Shown: positions 25,110 to 33,733 of the stretch, one piece after another
Layout of the letters: each line of letters opens with the position of its first letter
Numbering within the stretch: position 1 is the stretch's first letter
Assembly (NCBI GenBank): GCA_017403955.1
Contig: JAFRDH010000003.1
Location: 1 to 51,053, forward strand
DNA length: 51,053 bases
From: Mogibacterium sp.
GTDB lineage: Bacteria; Bacillota; Clostridia; Peptostreptococcales; Anaerovoracaceae
Direction: 5' to 3'
Translations under genes and position numbers: made by a program
Notes under the pieces: generated by a model
What the model saw: only the letters and a program-made list of their open reading frames with translations
Database searches by the model: none
What the model was told of the DNA's origin: nothing

Positions 25110-27875
25110 CTATTGTTCACTGAGTATTCTGCGCAGCTCACCTTCTGCTCTTGCGACCATTTCCAGGAATTCTCTCGAGGATATCCTGAGAGCTCCGTGG
25201 ACAAAGGCATCCTGCTGGACGAGGCTGTCTGATGAGACCATATATATCTGACGGTTCCGGGTATTATTTACGATCTTGCCCATGCAGATATCCGCAGGTT
25301 CATCCTGGACAGTATATATCACCTTGATGCCGTGATAGTCCTCCTCAGAGCCTTTGCCGAAATTGACCAGATAGGCATCGAAAACTACTATCATGTCGTA
25401 GCCGATAAAAGCTGCATAATTCGCCAGTCTGTCGAGGAGCTGATCTCTGGCACCGCCCATATCTCTGGACGCCAGGTCCTTGAGATACCCGTCTGAATAG
25501 ATCAAATTATAACCATCTACAAGTATAAGCGGCTTCTGTTCCTGAACAGGGGCTGCTTTTTTCTCGTGCTTGGCCCTGATCTCCTTGTTGCGTTCTTCAT
25601 TCTGTTCCCTTTCTTCAGGGCTTATGTCTATGTTCTTTTCAGGTCTTCTGAACCTGGATGAATGCGCCTCATTGCGCGAAGTGGATTTCGAAGTGCCGTA
25701 AGTCCGCTCGAAGATGCTGCGAAGTTCCGCTTCTGCTGCTCTTCTGCGCGCATCCTGTTCCCTGGCTGAACCAAAATCGCCGCCGGAGGCATTTCTTCCA
25801 GCCATGCCTGTCCCATATGATCCGGTCCCGGCGTACCAATCACCATTATCCGCCTGGTCTGAACCTTTTCTCAGTACACTCTGGATATGCATATGTTCCG
25901 GCACATCATACCACTTAACAATATCGCTTCCTCCGTGGCTGACGAACACAGAGTCGGCAGGATTATCGATATCCCTCTCAGGATCGTAGCTGCTTGCTTC
26001 GATCACTTCCTGCGCATTATGACATGGAGCATAGCCTGACGGCGAACATGCAAGCTTGCCGGTTCCTGCGGTATAACCTGTCAGGATCAGCTGATAACCT
26101 GCAATTTCCGATGCAGGGACTCTGCCCCTGATGCGGGACAGATCGCCGTTTTGTTCCAGATCGTCCTGTGTCCCGCCCATCTGCCGGATATCCGTCATCG
26201 CGCGTCCGACATTCTGTGACGGAAGCTCTATCTCATATTCATACCAAGGCTCCAGAAGGACTGCTTTTTCCTCAGAACGAGCCTGCATCAGAGCATTTCG
26301 GACGGCTCTGTAAGTTGCCTCTCTGAAATCTCCTCCGCTTGTATGCTTGTCATGCGCCCTTCCGGCTGCAAGTGTGATCCTGACATCAGTCAGCGGTGAT
26401 CCGGTCAGGACGCCTATATGCTCTTTCTCATCGAGATGAGTCATGATAAGGCGCTGCCAGTTTCTGGCGAGTTCGTCTTCAGGTGTGATACTGCTGAGGA
26501 CGATACCGCTGCCCGGTTCGCCCGGTTCCACGATCAGATGAACCTCTGCATAGTGCCTGAGCGGCTCAAAATGGCCTACACCTTCGTATGTATCCGCTAC
26601 CGTTTCCAGATAAAGAACGCTGCCTGTTCCGAATGTGACATCATATCCGAATCTGTCCCTGATCATGCCCGAAAGCACTTCAAGCTGTACCTGTCCCATG
26701 AGTCTTATCTCGATCTCGCCGGTATCCTGTCTCCAGCTTGCGTGGAGGACCGGATCTTCTGCCGAGAGACTCCTCAGATCCTTCATAACAAGGAACGGAT
26801 CCATATCTTCAGGGCCGCTGACAGTATAAACCATGAAAGGCTTGATCATCTGGTCATATGACGGTTCTTCAAAACCTATCCCGTCGCCCGGAAGTGCCTC
26901 TGAGAGGCCGGTCACTGCACACACAGTTCCCGCAGGTGCGGAATCGGCCGCCGAAAACTTGCTGCCTGAATATATCCTTATCTGGTTGACCTTTGCTTCC
27001 CAGTCGTCTTCGCCTGAATCCGCCATAGCAGCAGATCTTCCGCTTATCTTGTCTCTTACCTTGAGCTCACCGCCTGTGACCTTCAGGAAACACAGCTTCT
27101 CTCCGTCTTCTGCATTTGAGATTTTGTAGACTTTGGCGCCAAAATCTGATGAGTATTCAGGTTCTGTTGTGAATGCGTCAATGACCTCAAGGAGTTCATC
27201 GATACCTTCGAGTTTGAGTGCCGAACCGAATACGCAAGGCACAACTTCCCTTCTGATGATCGAAAAAGCAATGTCTTCATCAGTCAGGATCTGGTCGCTG
27301 TGCGCACCGTCCTGAGGACCTTCAAGGACTTTCTCCGCAAGTTCCGGTGAATACAGAGTAATGTCGTCGATGAATTTGTCAGTTCTGGCTATCGCACCGC
27401 CAAAATCCACTGCACCGGCACCGAGTTCATTTGCCAATTCGTCAATAATATCTTCCTTGCGGCGGACAGCAATATCCATTTTATTTATGAACATGAAAAC
27501 AGGAATGCCCTTTTGACTGAGCATCCTGTATAAAGTTCTCGTATGAGCCTGGACTCCTTCGGAGCCGCTCACAACAAGAAGAGCATAGTCGATGACGGAA
27601 AGCGCCCGCTCCATCTCAGCGGCAAAATCCACGTGTCCCGGTGTATCTATAAGTGTCACGGAAGTCCCGCCTGCCTGAAAGCCCGCCTGCCTTGAGAACA
27701 CTGTGATGCCTCTGTTTCTCTCGACTTCACTGTCGTCCAGATAGGCATTCTTGTGATCCACTCGTCCGAGTTTTCTTATCTCTCCTGTCCTGAAGAGAAT
27801 AGCTTCAGACAAAGTCGTTTTACCGGCATCGACATGCGCCAGTATTCCTATAGTTATCTGTTTATTTTTGCTCAC
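25110..27875 (-). CDS. TetM-like translational GTPase fused to a YacP/Rae1-like NYN ribonuclease
   Basis: A 921-residue two-part protein. Residues 1-~650 follow ribosomal-protection proteins (TetM/TetO) and EF-G: G1 HVDAGKT (14-20), switch RGIT, G3 DTPGH (77-81), G4 NKMD (131-134), then the EF-G-like later domains (LPSQNVGRAMTDIRQMGG, RVPASEIAGYQ). A charged linker with low-complexity stretches (about 690-780) leads to a NYN domain (782-921) like YacP/Rae1: LILVDGYNLI (Asp787), VVFDAY (Asp833), EPADI (Asp862) and SSDSLVQQDAFVHGALRIS (Asp883). In B. subtilis Rae1 cleaves mRNA in the ribosomal A site. The GTG start overlaps the ridA stop codon by one base, implying translational coupling. It may not confer tetracycline resistance. 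Confidence 0.9.
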   Translation of the reverse strand: MSKNKQITIGILAHVDAGKTTLSEAILFRTGEIRKLGRVDHKNAYLDDSEVERNRGITVFSRQAGFQAGGTSVTLIDTPGHVDFAAEMERALSVIDYALLVVSGSEGVQAHTRTLYRMLSQKGIPVFMFINKMDIAVRRKEDIIDELANELGAGAVDFGGAIARTDKFIDDITLYSPELAEKVLEGPQDGAHSDQILTDEDIAFSIIRREVVPCVFGSALKLEGIDELLEVIDAFTTEPEYSSDFGAKVYKISNAEDGEKLCFLKVTGGELKVRDKISGRSAAMADSGEDDWEAKVNQIRIYSGSKFSAADSAPAGTVCAVTGLSEALPGDGIGFEEPSYDQMIKPFMVYTVSGPEDMDPFLVMKDLRSLSAEDPVLHASWRQDTGEIEIRLMGQVQLEVLSGMIRDRFGYDVTFGTGSVLYLETVADTYEGVGHFEPLRHYAEVHLIVEPGEPGSGIVLSSITPEDELARNWQRLIMTHLDEKEHIGVLTGSPLTDVRITLAAGRAHDKHTSGGDFREATYRAVRNALMQARSEEKAVLLEPWYEYEIELPSQNVGRAMTDIRQMGGTQDDLEQNGDLSRIRGRVPASEIAGYQLILTGYTAGTGKLACSPSGYAPCHNAQEVIEASSYDPERDIDNPADSVFVSHGGSDIVKWYDVPEHMHIQSVLRKGSDQADNGDWYAGTGSYGTGMAGRNASGGDFGSAREQDARRRAAEAELRSIFERTYGTSKSTSRNEAHSSRFRRPEKNIDISPEEREQNEERNKEIRAKHEKKAAPVQEQKPLILVDGYNLIYSDGYLKDLASRDMGGARDQLLDRLANYAAFIGYDMIVVFDAYLVNFGKGSEEDYHGIKVIYTVQDEPADICMGKIVNNTRNRQIYMVSSDSLVQQDAFVHGALRISSREFLEMVARAEGELRRILSEQ

Positions 27876-28249
27876 TATGCTTCAGCGATGCACTCGATCT
27901 CGCAAAGAACGCCCTTTGGGAGATCCTTGACTGCTACACAGCTTCTTGCAGGCTTCGATGTGAAGTATTCTGCATAAACAGCGTTGAATGCTGCAAAATC
28001 AGCCATGTCTGCAAGGAAGCAAGTAGTCTTGATGACCTTGTCAAAGCTCGAACCTGCTGCTTCGAGCAGAGCTCCAACGTTCATACAGCTCTGAGCTGCC
28101 TGTGCTGCGATACCTTCAGGAACTTCGCCTGTTGCAGGATCTACCGGGATCTGGCCGGATGTGAATACGAAACCGTTAGCTATGAATCCCTGTGAATAAG
28201 GTCCGATCGCACCAGGTGCTTTGTTAGTTTCAAAAACTTTCATTGTCAT
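27875..28249 (-). CDS. ridA: RidA-family enamine/imine deaminase
   Basis: A 124-residue YjgF/YER057c/UK114 protein. It begins KVFETNKAPGAIGPYSQGFI, with FTSGQIPVDPATG and the C-terminal PARSCVAVKDLPKG.CEIECIA carrying the arginine that binds the substrate carboxylate. RidA proteins hydrolyse reactive enamines such as 2-aminoacrylate made by PLP enzymes and work as trimers. A GGGGG ribosome site precedes the ATG. Its stop codon shares a base with the start of the GTPase-nuclease fusion, so both come from one transcript. Confidence 0.96.
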   Translation of the reverse strand: MTMKVFETNKAPGAIGPYSQGFIANGFVFTSGQIPVDPATGEVPEGIAAQAAQSCMNVGALLEAAGSSFDKVIKTTCFLADMADFAAFNAVYAEYFTSKPARSCVAVKDLPKGVLCEIECIAEA

Positions 28250-28306
28250 TCCCCCTTCGATTGAGTTTTTCGTTCCGGTTGATTTACGTTTTATTATATA
28301 TATATG

Positions 28307-29368
28307 CTATTCGATTGTCACCATAAACTTCCCGTCTTCAAGCTCATCATTTATCCTGAAGTGCAGTCGGTTTCCGGCGAATCGTTCGCAAAAATATAGC
28401 TTATTGCAGGCTTTGTGCCCTATCATGTTCGAATACCATTTAGTGTTTGACCAGATGGAGATTTCAGGCGGTTTATCGCTTCCGTCCGGGTTCTTCCTGC
28501 GCTCCATATTCTGTGCTGCCAAAGCAGCCTCAGCGATAAGCGGTTCAATGCGGTCTTTGGCTATTTCTCCTTCAACAAGCTGCCGGAATGCAGGGTGGTA
28601 AGTCCCGCCATTTATCGCACCGCCCTCTCCTATGATATCCGTGCTCTTGAGGCCGACGCGCATTATTGTGATCCCGGCATCATCAAGGATCTTATACATT
28701 TCTTTGGTCCTCATCACCGCTTCCCGGCGTGTCAGAGGAACATATTCGCCTGAAACGTACATATCGTACAATTTGGTATCGTCCAGAACTATTGTCGGAT
28801 AGAGCCTCGCCAGCGATGGCGCGAGTTTCACAGTCTCCTCAGCAGACATAATGCACGACTCGAGACTGTCCCCTGGAAGGCCGATCATCAATTGGATCCC
28901 GAACTCAAAGCCGTATTCCCTGATCAGTTTGACTGCCCGGTAGACGTCAGCGCTCGTATGGCCCCTGTTCGATGCCTTCAGGACAACATCATCGAATGAC
29001 TGCACTCCGAGCTCTATCGTATCCACGCTGAATGCCTTGAGATTATCCAGAATATCACGGTCTATATAGTCAGGTCTGGTCGAGAGATGCACCTTGTCTA
29101 TCAGGCCCTTGTCCTTGTATTCCTTAGTTACCGCAAGGAACTCCGACTGTTCATTTATGGTAAGTCCGGTAAAACTCCCACCGTAAAAAGCCGCCTCTAC
29201 GGTTCCTGCATCCCCAAGAGTAGTGAGCCAGGTATCGATGATCGATCTGGCATCTTCAGCGGTCACATCATCCGTCCTTGCAGTGATCTTGCGCTGATTG
29301 CAGAAAACACAGTCATTCGGGCAGCCTTTATGTGGAATGAAAATCGGTATTATTGCGTGTTTCTTCAT
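28307..29368 (-). CDS. Elp3-like radical SAM protein
   Basis: A 353-residue radical SAM enzyme. The [4Fe-4S] motif is KGCPNDCVFCNQ (Cys16, Cys20, Cys23), followed by FYGGSFTGL, STRPDYI and TIELGVQSFDDVVL, and GIQLMIGLPGDS, all typical of the Elp3 radical SAM core. The C-terminal acetyltransferase domain of true Elp3 is absent, so this belongs to the shorter bacterial group of unknown substrate. The C-terminal ~75 residues (ISIWSNTKWYSNMIGHKACN onward) include a further cysteine and may recognise RNA. It starts 21 bp after the HAD fusion on the same strand. Confidence 0.85.
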   Translation of the reverse strand: MKKHAIIPIFIPHKGCPNDCVFCNQRKITARTDDVTAEDARSIIDTWLTTLGDAGTVEAAFYGGSFTGLTINEQSEFLAVTKEYKDKGLIDKVHLSTRPDYIDRDILDNLKAFSVDTIELGVQSFDDVVLKASNRGHTSADVYRAVKLIREYGFEFGIQLMIGLPGDSLESCIMSAEETVKLAPSLARLYPTIVLDDTKLYDMYVSGEYVPLTRREAVMRTKEMYKILDDAGITIMRVGLKSTDIIGEGGAINGGTYHPAFRQLVEGEIAKDRIEPLIAEAALAAQNMERRKNPDGSDKPPEISIWSNTKWYSNMIGHKACNKLYFCERFAGNRLHFRINDELEDGKFMVTIE

Positions 29369-29389
29369 ATTGCAACTTCAATAATGCAT

Positions 29390-30691
29390 CTATATGATGG
29401 AGCCGATATCCGTAAGCGGCCAGTCTTCGAACCACTTCAAAGTGAGACCTTTGCCTTCTATGAAAGCTTTGATAGCGCAAAAGTCCGGATGATCCGCCAG
29501 ATTCCCGTTGAAAACGATAGTGTTGCCGATCCGTCCGCTTGTGCCTCCTATGAATCCGGTATCATAGCCCGGAAGCAGTACATGTCCGGGTCTTATCTCC
29601 AGCACATCCATCCCGCATGATCTGCATTTTTCAGCAATGCCGTGGTCATAAGTAATTATAGAATTCTCATCAACGATAACAATGCTGCATTTTGCGTATC
29701 CTTGTCTTATATCTATCATTTTCATGCCCAGGTTTCCGGCGGTTTCTATAAGTTCAGGCGCTGTGAACCTGAGATTGTGTATGAAAAATCTTCCGGTGCA
29801 TGCAGCATTATACGGGATGTCCTGAGGATAAACCTTGCCGAGGCTCTTTCTTTTCTCCTCACTGCAGATGACAAGCTGAGCATCATCAGAATAACCCATT
29901 CTGCAAATGAACATATCAGGATGGTTCGAGACAGGCTCTGCGACTATCCCCTCAGTCCTGAAACTGATGAATGTGCATCCTTGTTCCCTTAGCCATGAGA
30001 CAAGGCCCTGCTCTGCGTCTTCAGAAACATATACTTTCCGTCCGATAAGACCGGGGATTTCCGCAGGGTCATCTATTATTATTTCTGCGTCATATGCCTC
30101 AAGCTCGGATCTTGGTCTGAACCCCCAGCTGACTCCGACAGAAGTCACGCCGGCATTATGAGCAGTCAGCATATCGGTATTTGTATCACCGAAATACAGA
30201 CATTCATCAGCTGAAACGCCATATTTCGCCAATATCTCGAAGACGCCTGCAGGATCCGGTTTGATCGGGATCCTGTCTGTCTGTCCCTGTATATAGTCAA
30301 ACATCCCCTTGCCGAACAATGTCTCAACTACGTTGACCGCACTGGTGTGCGGCTTGTTAGAGAACACAGTGATGATGATCCCTGCATCTTTCAGCGCATG
30401 AAGAGATTCAACGATATGCTCATAAGGTTCAACAAGATAGAGCGGATCCTCTTCCATCCATGCTCTGCACATCGGAAGGCCTTCTTCCAGCAATTTGCCT
30501 TCAGGATCCCCTGCATCAGCAAGAGCCCTCCTGAGAGCATTTTTGATCCCGTCTCCGGCATAATAATTGAACGCTTCTACCGGCTGCTCAGGCAAGCCAA
30601 AATGCGCCAGTGTCATATTGACCGGCCTTGCGATCGATGCCTGAGTCCTCGCCAGAGTACCGTCCAGATCGAAAATACATATTTTTATCAT
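29390..30691 (-). CDS. HAD phosphatase fused to a DUF6873-like domain
   Basis: A 433-residue fusion. Residues 1-~213 form a phosphoglycolate-phosphatase-type HAD: IFDLDGTLA (Asp8, Asp10), VFSNKPH, IPIKPDP (motif III Lys) and YFGDTNTDMLTAHNAG. Residues ~216-433 form a separate domain beginning KVYVSEDAEQGLVSWLREQG, with SNHPDMFICRMG, GYAKCSIVIVDENSIITYDH and GFIGGTSGRIGNTIVFNGNL. From memory this resembles the DUF6873 family, assigned to the guanidino-group-modifying enzyme fold; that is a recollection and not a search. The HAD part dephosphorylates a small molecule. The fusion suggests linked steps on one metabolite. It is 9 bp from the channel gene upstream. Confidence 0.8.
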   Translation of the reverse strand: MIKICIFDLDGTLARTQASIARPVNMTLAHFGLPEQPVEAFNYYAGDGIKNALRRALADAGDPEGKLLEEGLPMCRAWMEEDPLYLVEPYEHIVESLHALKDAGIIITVFSNKPHTSAVNVVETLFGKGMFDYIQGQTDRIPIKPDPAGVFEILAKYGVSADECLYFGDTNTDMLTAHNAGVTSVGVSWGFRPRSELEAYDAEIIIDDPAEIPGLIGRKVYVSEDAEQGLVSWLREQGCTFISFRTEGIVAEPVSNHPDMFICRMGYSDDAQLVICSEEKRKSLGKVYPQDIPYNAACTGRFFIHNLRFTAPELIETAGNLGMKMIDIRQGYAKCSIVIVDENSIITYDHGIAEKCRSCGMDVLEIRPGHVLLPGYDTGFIGGTSGRIGNTIVFNGNLADHPDFCAIKAFIEGKGLTLKWFEDWPLTDIGSII

Positions 30692-30700
30692 TTATTACAT

Positions 30701-32287
30701 TTACCTTTCCTGTCTCTTCAGGAGTGATGCGATCTCACCCAGGAGTTCCCACGCTCTGTCGTGGTAAGCGCGCTGCCTTGAATTCAGCATGTCATAATCA
30801 ACGATCATAGGATTCTCGTGCAGCCTGTCATTACGCCTGTTCCCGTAATTCCAGTTATAATAGCAGTAGAAGCGCACCCATCTTGCATGCTCGATCCTGC
30901 GGAGAGAGTCGAGCTTCTCCGGGTCCTGCTTAGCTATGCAATAAGCCTCATATGCCTGCTGGCAGATCCTCCAGTTAAGTTCAGCGAACTTCTTATAATT
31001 GCGGAGGATCATGACTTTGACGTACAAGTGGTCCGCAACAGCTATTTTGGACTGCTTGAGCTGGTCGCTGAGTTCATCCCAATCGAGACTCTTGTCGACA
31101 CTTCTGCGGTACAGATCATTCATGGCTTTGGCTGCGTAATTGAGTTTGGTCCTGACGATCTGATCCACAGTGTAGATCTCGTCATTTGTGCCAAAATATG
31201 ATACACCCGGCGCTTTCCGGTTGCTGCGCAGATCGATCTGGCACTTGCAATTATAATAACGCTGGAGCTGCCAAAGTATATCCCATCCGGTCGGTTCGTC
31301 ATCCTCGCAAATGATGATCCTGTCAGCGTTCTGCATCAGCTCATGCTGCGTGGACCAGTCTTCATTGTGAAAGAAAAGACTGTCATGCCCCGGCTTTATT
31401 TCATTTATGCCAAAGGCTGTTCCCAGATGATTATGGATGTTGAGAAATCTTTCGGCATCGCCGAAAATGTGATACTGAACATCGAAGTTCGCATCATTGA
31501 TATTCAGCAATATGGCACGTTCAAGCATCGCCAGACCGTAATTGCCGAATCCGATTATTATTATCATATTGTCTGAATGATGGAGCGGATGTTCTCTCCA
31601 GTAGCTTCTGGCACAGCAATCATACGGATGGAAGAAATTGATATTCCCCGACATCTTCTCCTGTCCGCTCATGGTACATGCATAAACATTCACAGGCAGC
31701 TTGAAAATGTCCATCGCTTTCATATTGCGGCCAATGTCATTTTCCTTAAGAAAATAGACGTTGCATTTCTCTCCGATCCCCTTCTTCTGTTCTACTATCC
31801 TCGCAGGTGAAACATTTATGAAAAGACACGGATAATCAGGTTTTTCTGCTTCTTCATCTCTGTTGACACCAAAAATTATGATCGCTTCAGGGTCTTCTTT
31901 GAGGATGTCTCTTGCAAGGGTATCAGATTCTGCGGAAAGTTCCGCCAGATAATGCCAGTTGCGTCTCCGGTTCATTCTGAGTTTGATCATCGGAAATCCT
32001 TCACTTGTGATAAAGGAGACTACAGAACCGAACAAAGCGACCAACATACCTGTTGACATAACGATGAATATGAAGCCTACTGCATATCCGAGAGGCGACT
32101 TCGGTGTGACGTCACCATATCCGACCGTTGAAATAGTTACGATCGAAAACCAGAATGCATCAGCAAGTGAATTGATGTTTGACCCCGGCTGGTTCCTCTC
32201 ACTGAGATAAAGAACAAACAGAAGAAATAAATAAAAAACAAAGAATCCCAGCAGAACTACCAGATAATTAAGCCTCTTCTTATTCAT
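30701..32287 (-). CDS. Two-TM potassium channel with Rossmann and RyR-like domains
   Basis: A 528-residue protein. TM1 is about 7-28, the selectivity filter TVGYGD is 54-59 and TM2 about 67-93: a minimal K+ channel pore. A cytoplasmic part follows with two nucleotide-binding-like segments (AIIIFGVNRDEE near 136 and MIIIIGFGNYGLAML at 241-255). The last ~66 residues (EHARWVRFYCYY, NWNYGNRRNDRLHENPMIV, DYDMLNSRQRAYHDR) match the bacterial RyR domain pattern. RyR domains are thought to bind small ligands, so this channel may be gated by a nucleotide-like signal. AAGGGGG precedes the ATG. It heads the channel/HAD/radical SAM run. Confidence 0.85.
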   Translation of the reverse strand: MNKKRLNYLVVLLGFFVFYLFLLFVLYLSERNQPGSNINSLADAFWFSIVTISTVGYGDVTPKSPLGYAVGFIFIVMSTGMLVALFGSVVSFITSEGFPMIKLRMNRRRNWHYLAELSAESDTLARDILKEDPEAIIIFGVNRDEEAEKPDYPCLFINVSPARIVEQKKGIGEKCNVYFLKENDIGRNMKAMDIFKLPVNVYACTMSGQEKMSGNINFFHPYDCCARSYWREHPLHHSDNMIIIIGFGNYGLAMLERAILLNINDANFDVQYHIFGDAERFLNIHNHLGTAFGINEIKPGHDSLFFHNEDWSTQHELMQNADRIIICEDDEPTGWDILWQLQRYYNCKCQIDLRSNRKAPGVSYFGTNDEIYTVDQIVRTKLNYAAKAMNDLYRRSVDKSLDWDELSDQLKQSKIAVADHLYVKVMILRNYKKFAELNWRICQQAYEAYCIAKQDPEKLDSLRRIEHARWVRFYCYYNWNYGNRRNDRLHENPMIVDYDMLNSRQRAYHDRAWELLGEIASLLKRQER

Positions 32288-32309
32288 AGTTCCCCCTTGC
32301 TTGTGTCAG

Positions 32310-32822
32310 TCAGCTTGACTGGTGCGATGTTTCTTCAAGATATGAATTCAGGAAGTATTCTGCCAGACTGTCCGGTCTGATATTCTTCGATGCTTCTTCT
32401 CTGGAGAACCATTTATATGCATCTACCTCATAATTCGTGTGCATCTCATCCGCATTTTTGACAAAGGCAGTGAAATTGCACATCAGAGCATCCGATTTCT
32501 CGAAGAACTGTGTCCTGTTGAATCTGATATGGTCAACGGTCATACCGGTCTCTTCTTTGACTTCTCTTGCAACAGCTTCTTCAAGCGATTCTCCCTTGCT
32601 CACATAACCCGCGACGAGAATATAGAATGGTCTTCCGTATTGCTGGATAAGCAGGATCTGATCAGTCTCCTCATTAACAACGATCATGATCACCGCTACA
32701 TTATACTGCGGGAATCTGAACTGTCCGCACTCCGGACAATATGGTATCATCCCTTCATTTTCCAGTTCTCTGATCTCAAGTCTGGTGCCGCACATCCTGC
32801 AGAACTTGCCATTTGTATCCAT
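32310..32822 (-). CDS. NUDIX hydrolase with zinc ribbon
   Basis: A 170-residue protein. An N-terminal zinc ribbon (CRMCG at about 8-12 and YCPECG at about 28-33) precedes a NUDIX domain with the full box GYVSKGESLEEAVAREVKEE, then TGM. The arrangement is like NudC (NADH/NAD-capped RNA pyrophosphatase) but without its N-terminal half. It likely hydrolyses a nucleoside diphosphate derivative; the substrate is unknown. It ends 22 bp before the channel gene on the same strand. Confidence 0.88.
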   Translation of the reverse strand: MDTNGKFCRMCGTRLEIRELENEGMIPYCPECGQFRFPQYNVAVIMIVVNEETDQILLIQQYGRPFYILVAGYVSKGESLEEAVAREVKEETGMTVDHIRFNRTQFFEKSDALMCNFTAFVKNADEMHTNYEVDAYKWFSREEASKNIRPDSLAEYFLNSYLEETSHQSS

Positions 32823-32843
32823 AAGTTTCCCAATACCTCTTTG

Positions 32844-33170
32844 CTATTTCCTTATATACACATAATCCGACGGAATGTCTTCAGCTCTGATGTAACGCTC
32901 GACAGTCATGCGGATATCATATTTCTCTCTGAGGCTGATGATCGTCTTCATCATCGGGGATTCGTGATGAGCATCCAGATCCGCCTGACTTTCCCATGAA
33001 TCTATAAGAAGAACAGTCTGAGGATCGTCCAGTGACCAATAATACTCATAACGGATATTGCCCTTCTCGGCTCTGATCGCGTCAACTGTTCCTGAATCCT
33101 TCATCTCCTGCAGGAAAAAAGAAACACTATTCTCCTTGCCTGTATATCGTATATTGTATGTTATTGCCAT
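32844..33170 (-). CDS. ABM-fold (antibiotic biosynthesis monooxygenase-like) protein
   Basis: A 108-residue ferredoxin-like-fold protein. It starts MAITYNIRYTGKENSVSFFL, has GNIRYEYYWSLDDPQTVLLI and a DSWESQADLDAHHESPMM segment, the usual ABM signature. Members act as quinol monooxygenases or haem-binding proteins; a specific function cannot be read. GGGAGG precedes the ATG at 9 nt. It is 22 bp upstream of the NUDIX gene on the same strand. Confidence 0.85.
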   Translation of the reverse strand: MAITYNIRYTGKENSVSFFLQEMKDSGTVDAIRAEKGNIRYEYYWSLDDPQTVLLIDSWESQADLDAHHESPMMKTIISLREKYDIRMTVERYIRAEDIPSDYVYIRK

Positions 33171-33218
33171 TATTACATGCCTCCCTGCTGATATGTTTTC
33201 TGACGTTTATTGTACCAT

Positions 33219-33247
33219 AAGAAACGACCGGCAACAGTGCTGCCGGC
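33219..33247 (-). terminator. Probable terminator after the TerB-like pair
   Basis: CCGGCA and TGCCGG (33228-33246) form a 6-bp stem with a short loop, followed on the minus strand by TCGTTTCTT. The T-run is interrupted. It lies between the TerB-like genes and the ABM-fold gene. Confidence 0.55.
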
Positions 33248-33279
33248 CGAAATTTCTATGCAGGTTTGATATGTTACGA

Positions 33280-33708
33280 TCAATCCATCAGATCGTTAAG
33301 GAATCTCAGCTCATCTCTGCTGATCCTGTCATCAATTGAACAAATCGCAGCTACGAGTGTAATGAGATCAGAACGGGCACTTACAGGAAGAGCTTGCGCA
33401 AGGTCCCTTACGAGAGTGTAAATCTCCGGATCAGCGCTTTTAACACACATTTCCGTAATCTCATCCATACTTGCATTGATGCCCTCTGTCATCAGGAAGG
33501 CACTCATCATAGCAGCCTCTGCACTGTTCAGATTTCCGTCCTGAGCAATAGCGACTCCGAAAATAGCACTTGTAAGGAACAATCCGTTATTCCTCGGATC
33601 AAGTATTATAAGTGCAGGTTTGAGATTTTTATAAGCCTCAAAAGCTATCCCGAGTTTTTCCTCATCTGAGCTGTTGACCAGATCCTGCAGTACATCATTG
33701 AATCCCAT
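33280..33708 (-). CDS. TerB-like helical protein, paralogue 2
   Basis: A 142-residue all-helical protein. It shares its layout with the gene just upstream (33734-34165): a first helical half with a gapped 'AQDGNLNSAEAAMM' loop (NADGELTPEELAL in the paralogue), and a C-terminal SIDDRISRDELRFLNDLM (SSIDDKISKSEVAYILDLL in the paralogue). The 'xxDGxxxxxE' loops are the mark of TerB-like folds, which often bind metal. Function is unknown. I chose ATG at 33708, with GGAGG 7 nt upstream; an ATG 36 bases earlier is possible. Confidence 0.78.
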   Translation of the reverse strand: MGFNDVLQDLVNSSDEEKLGIAFEAYKNLKPALIILDPRNNGLFLTSAIFGVAIAQDGNLNSAEAAMMSAFLMTEGINASMDEITEMCVKSADPEIYTLVRDLAQALPVSARSDLITLVAAICSIDDRISRDELRFLNDLMD

Positions 33709-33733
33709 AATCACGCCTCCATTCTTTATCAAT

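Noticed and set aside
25110-27875. Tetracycline resistance gene
   Set aside because: It is TetM-like, but divergent and fused to a nuclease; there is no evidence of resistance function from sequence.
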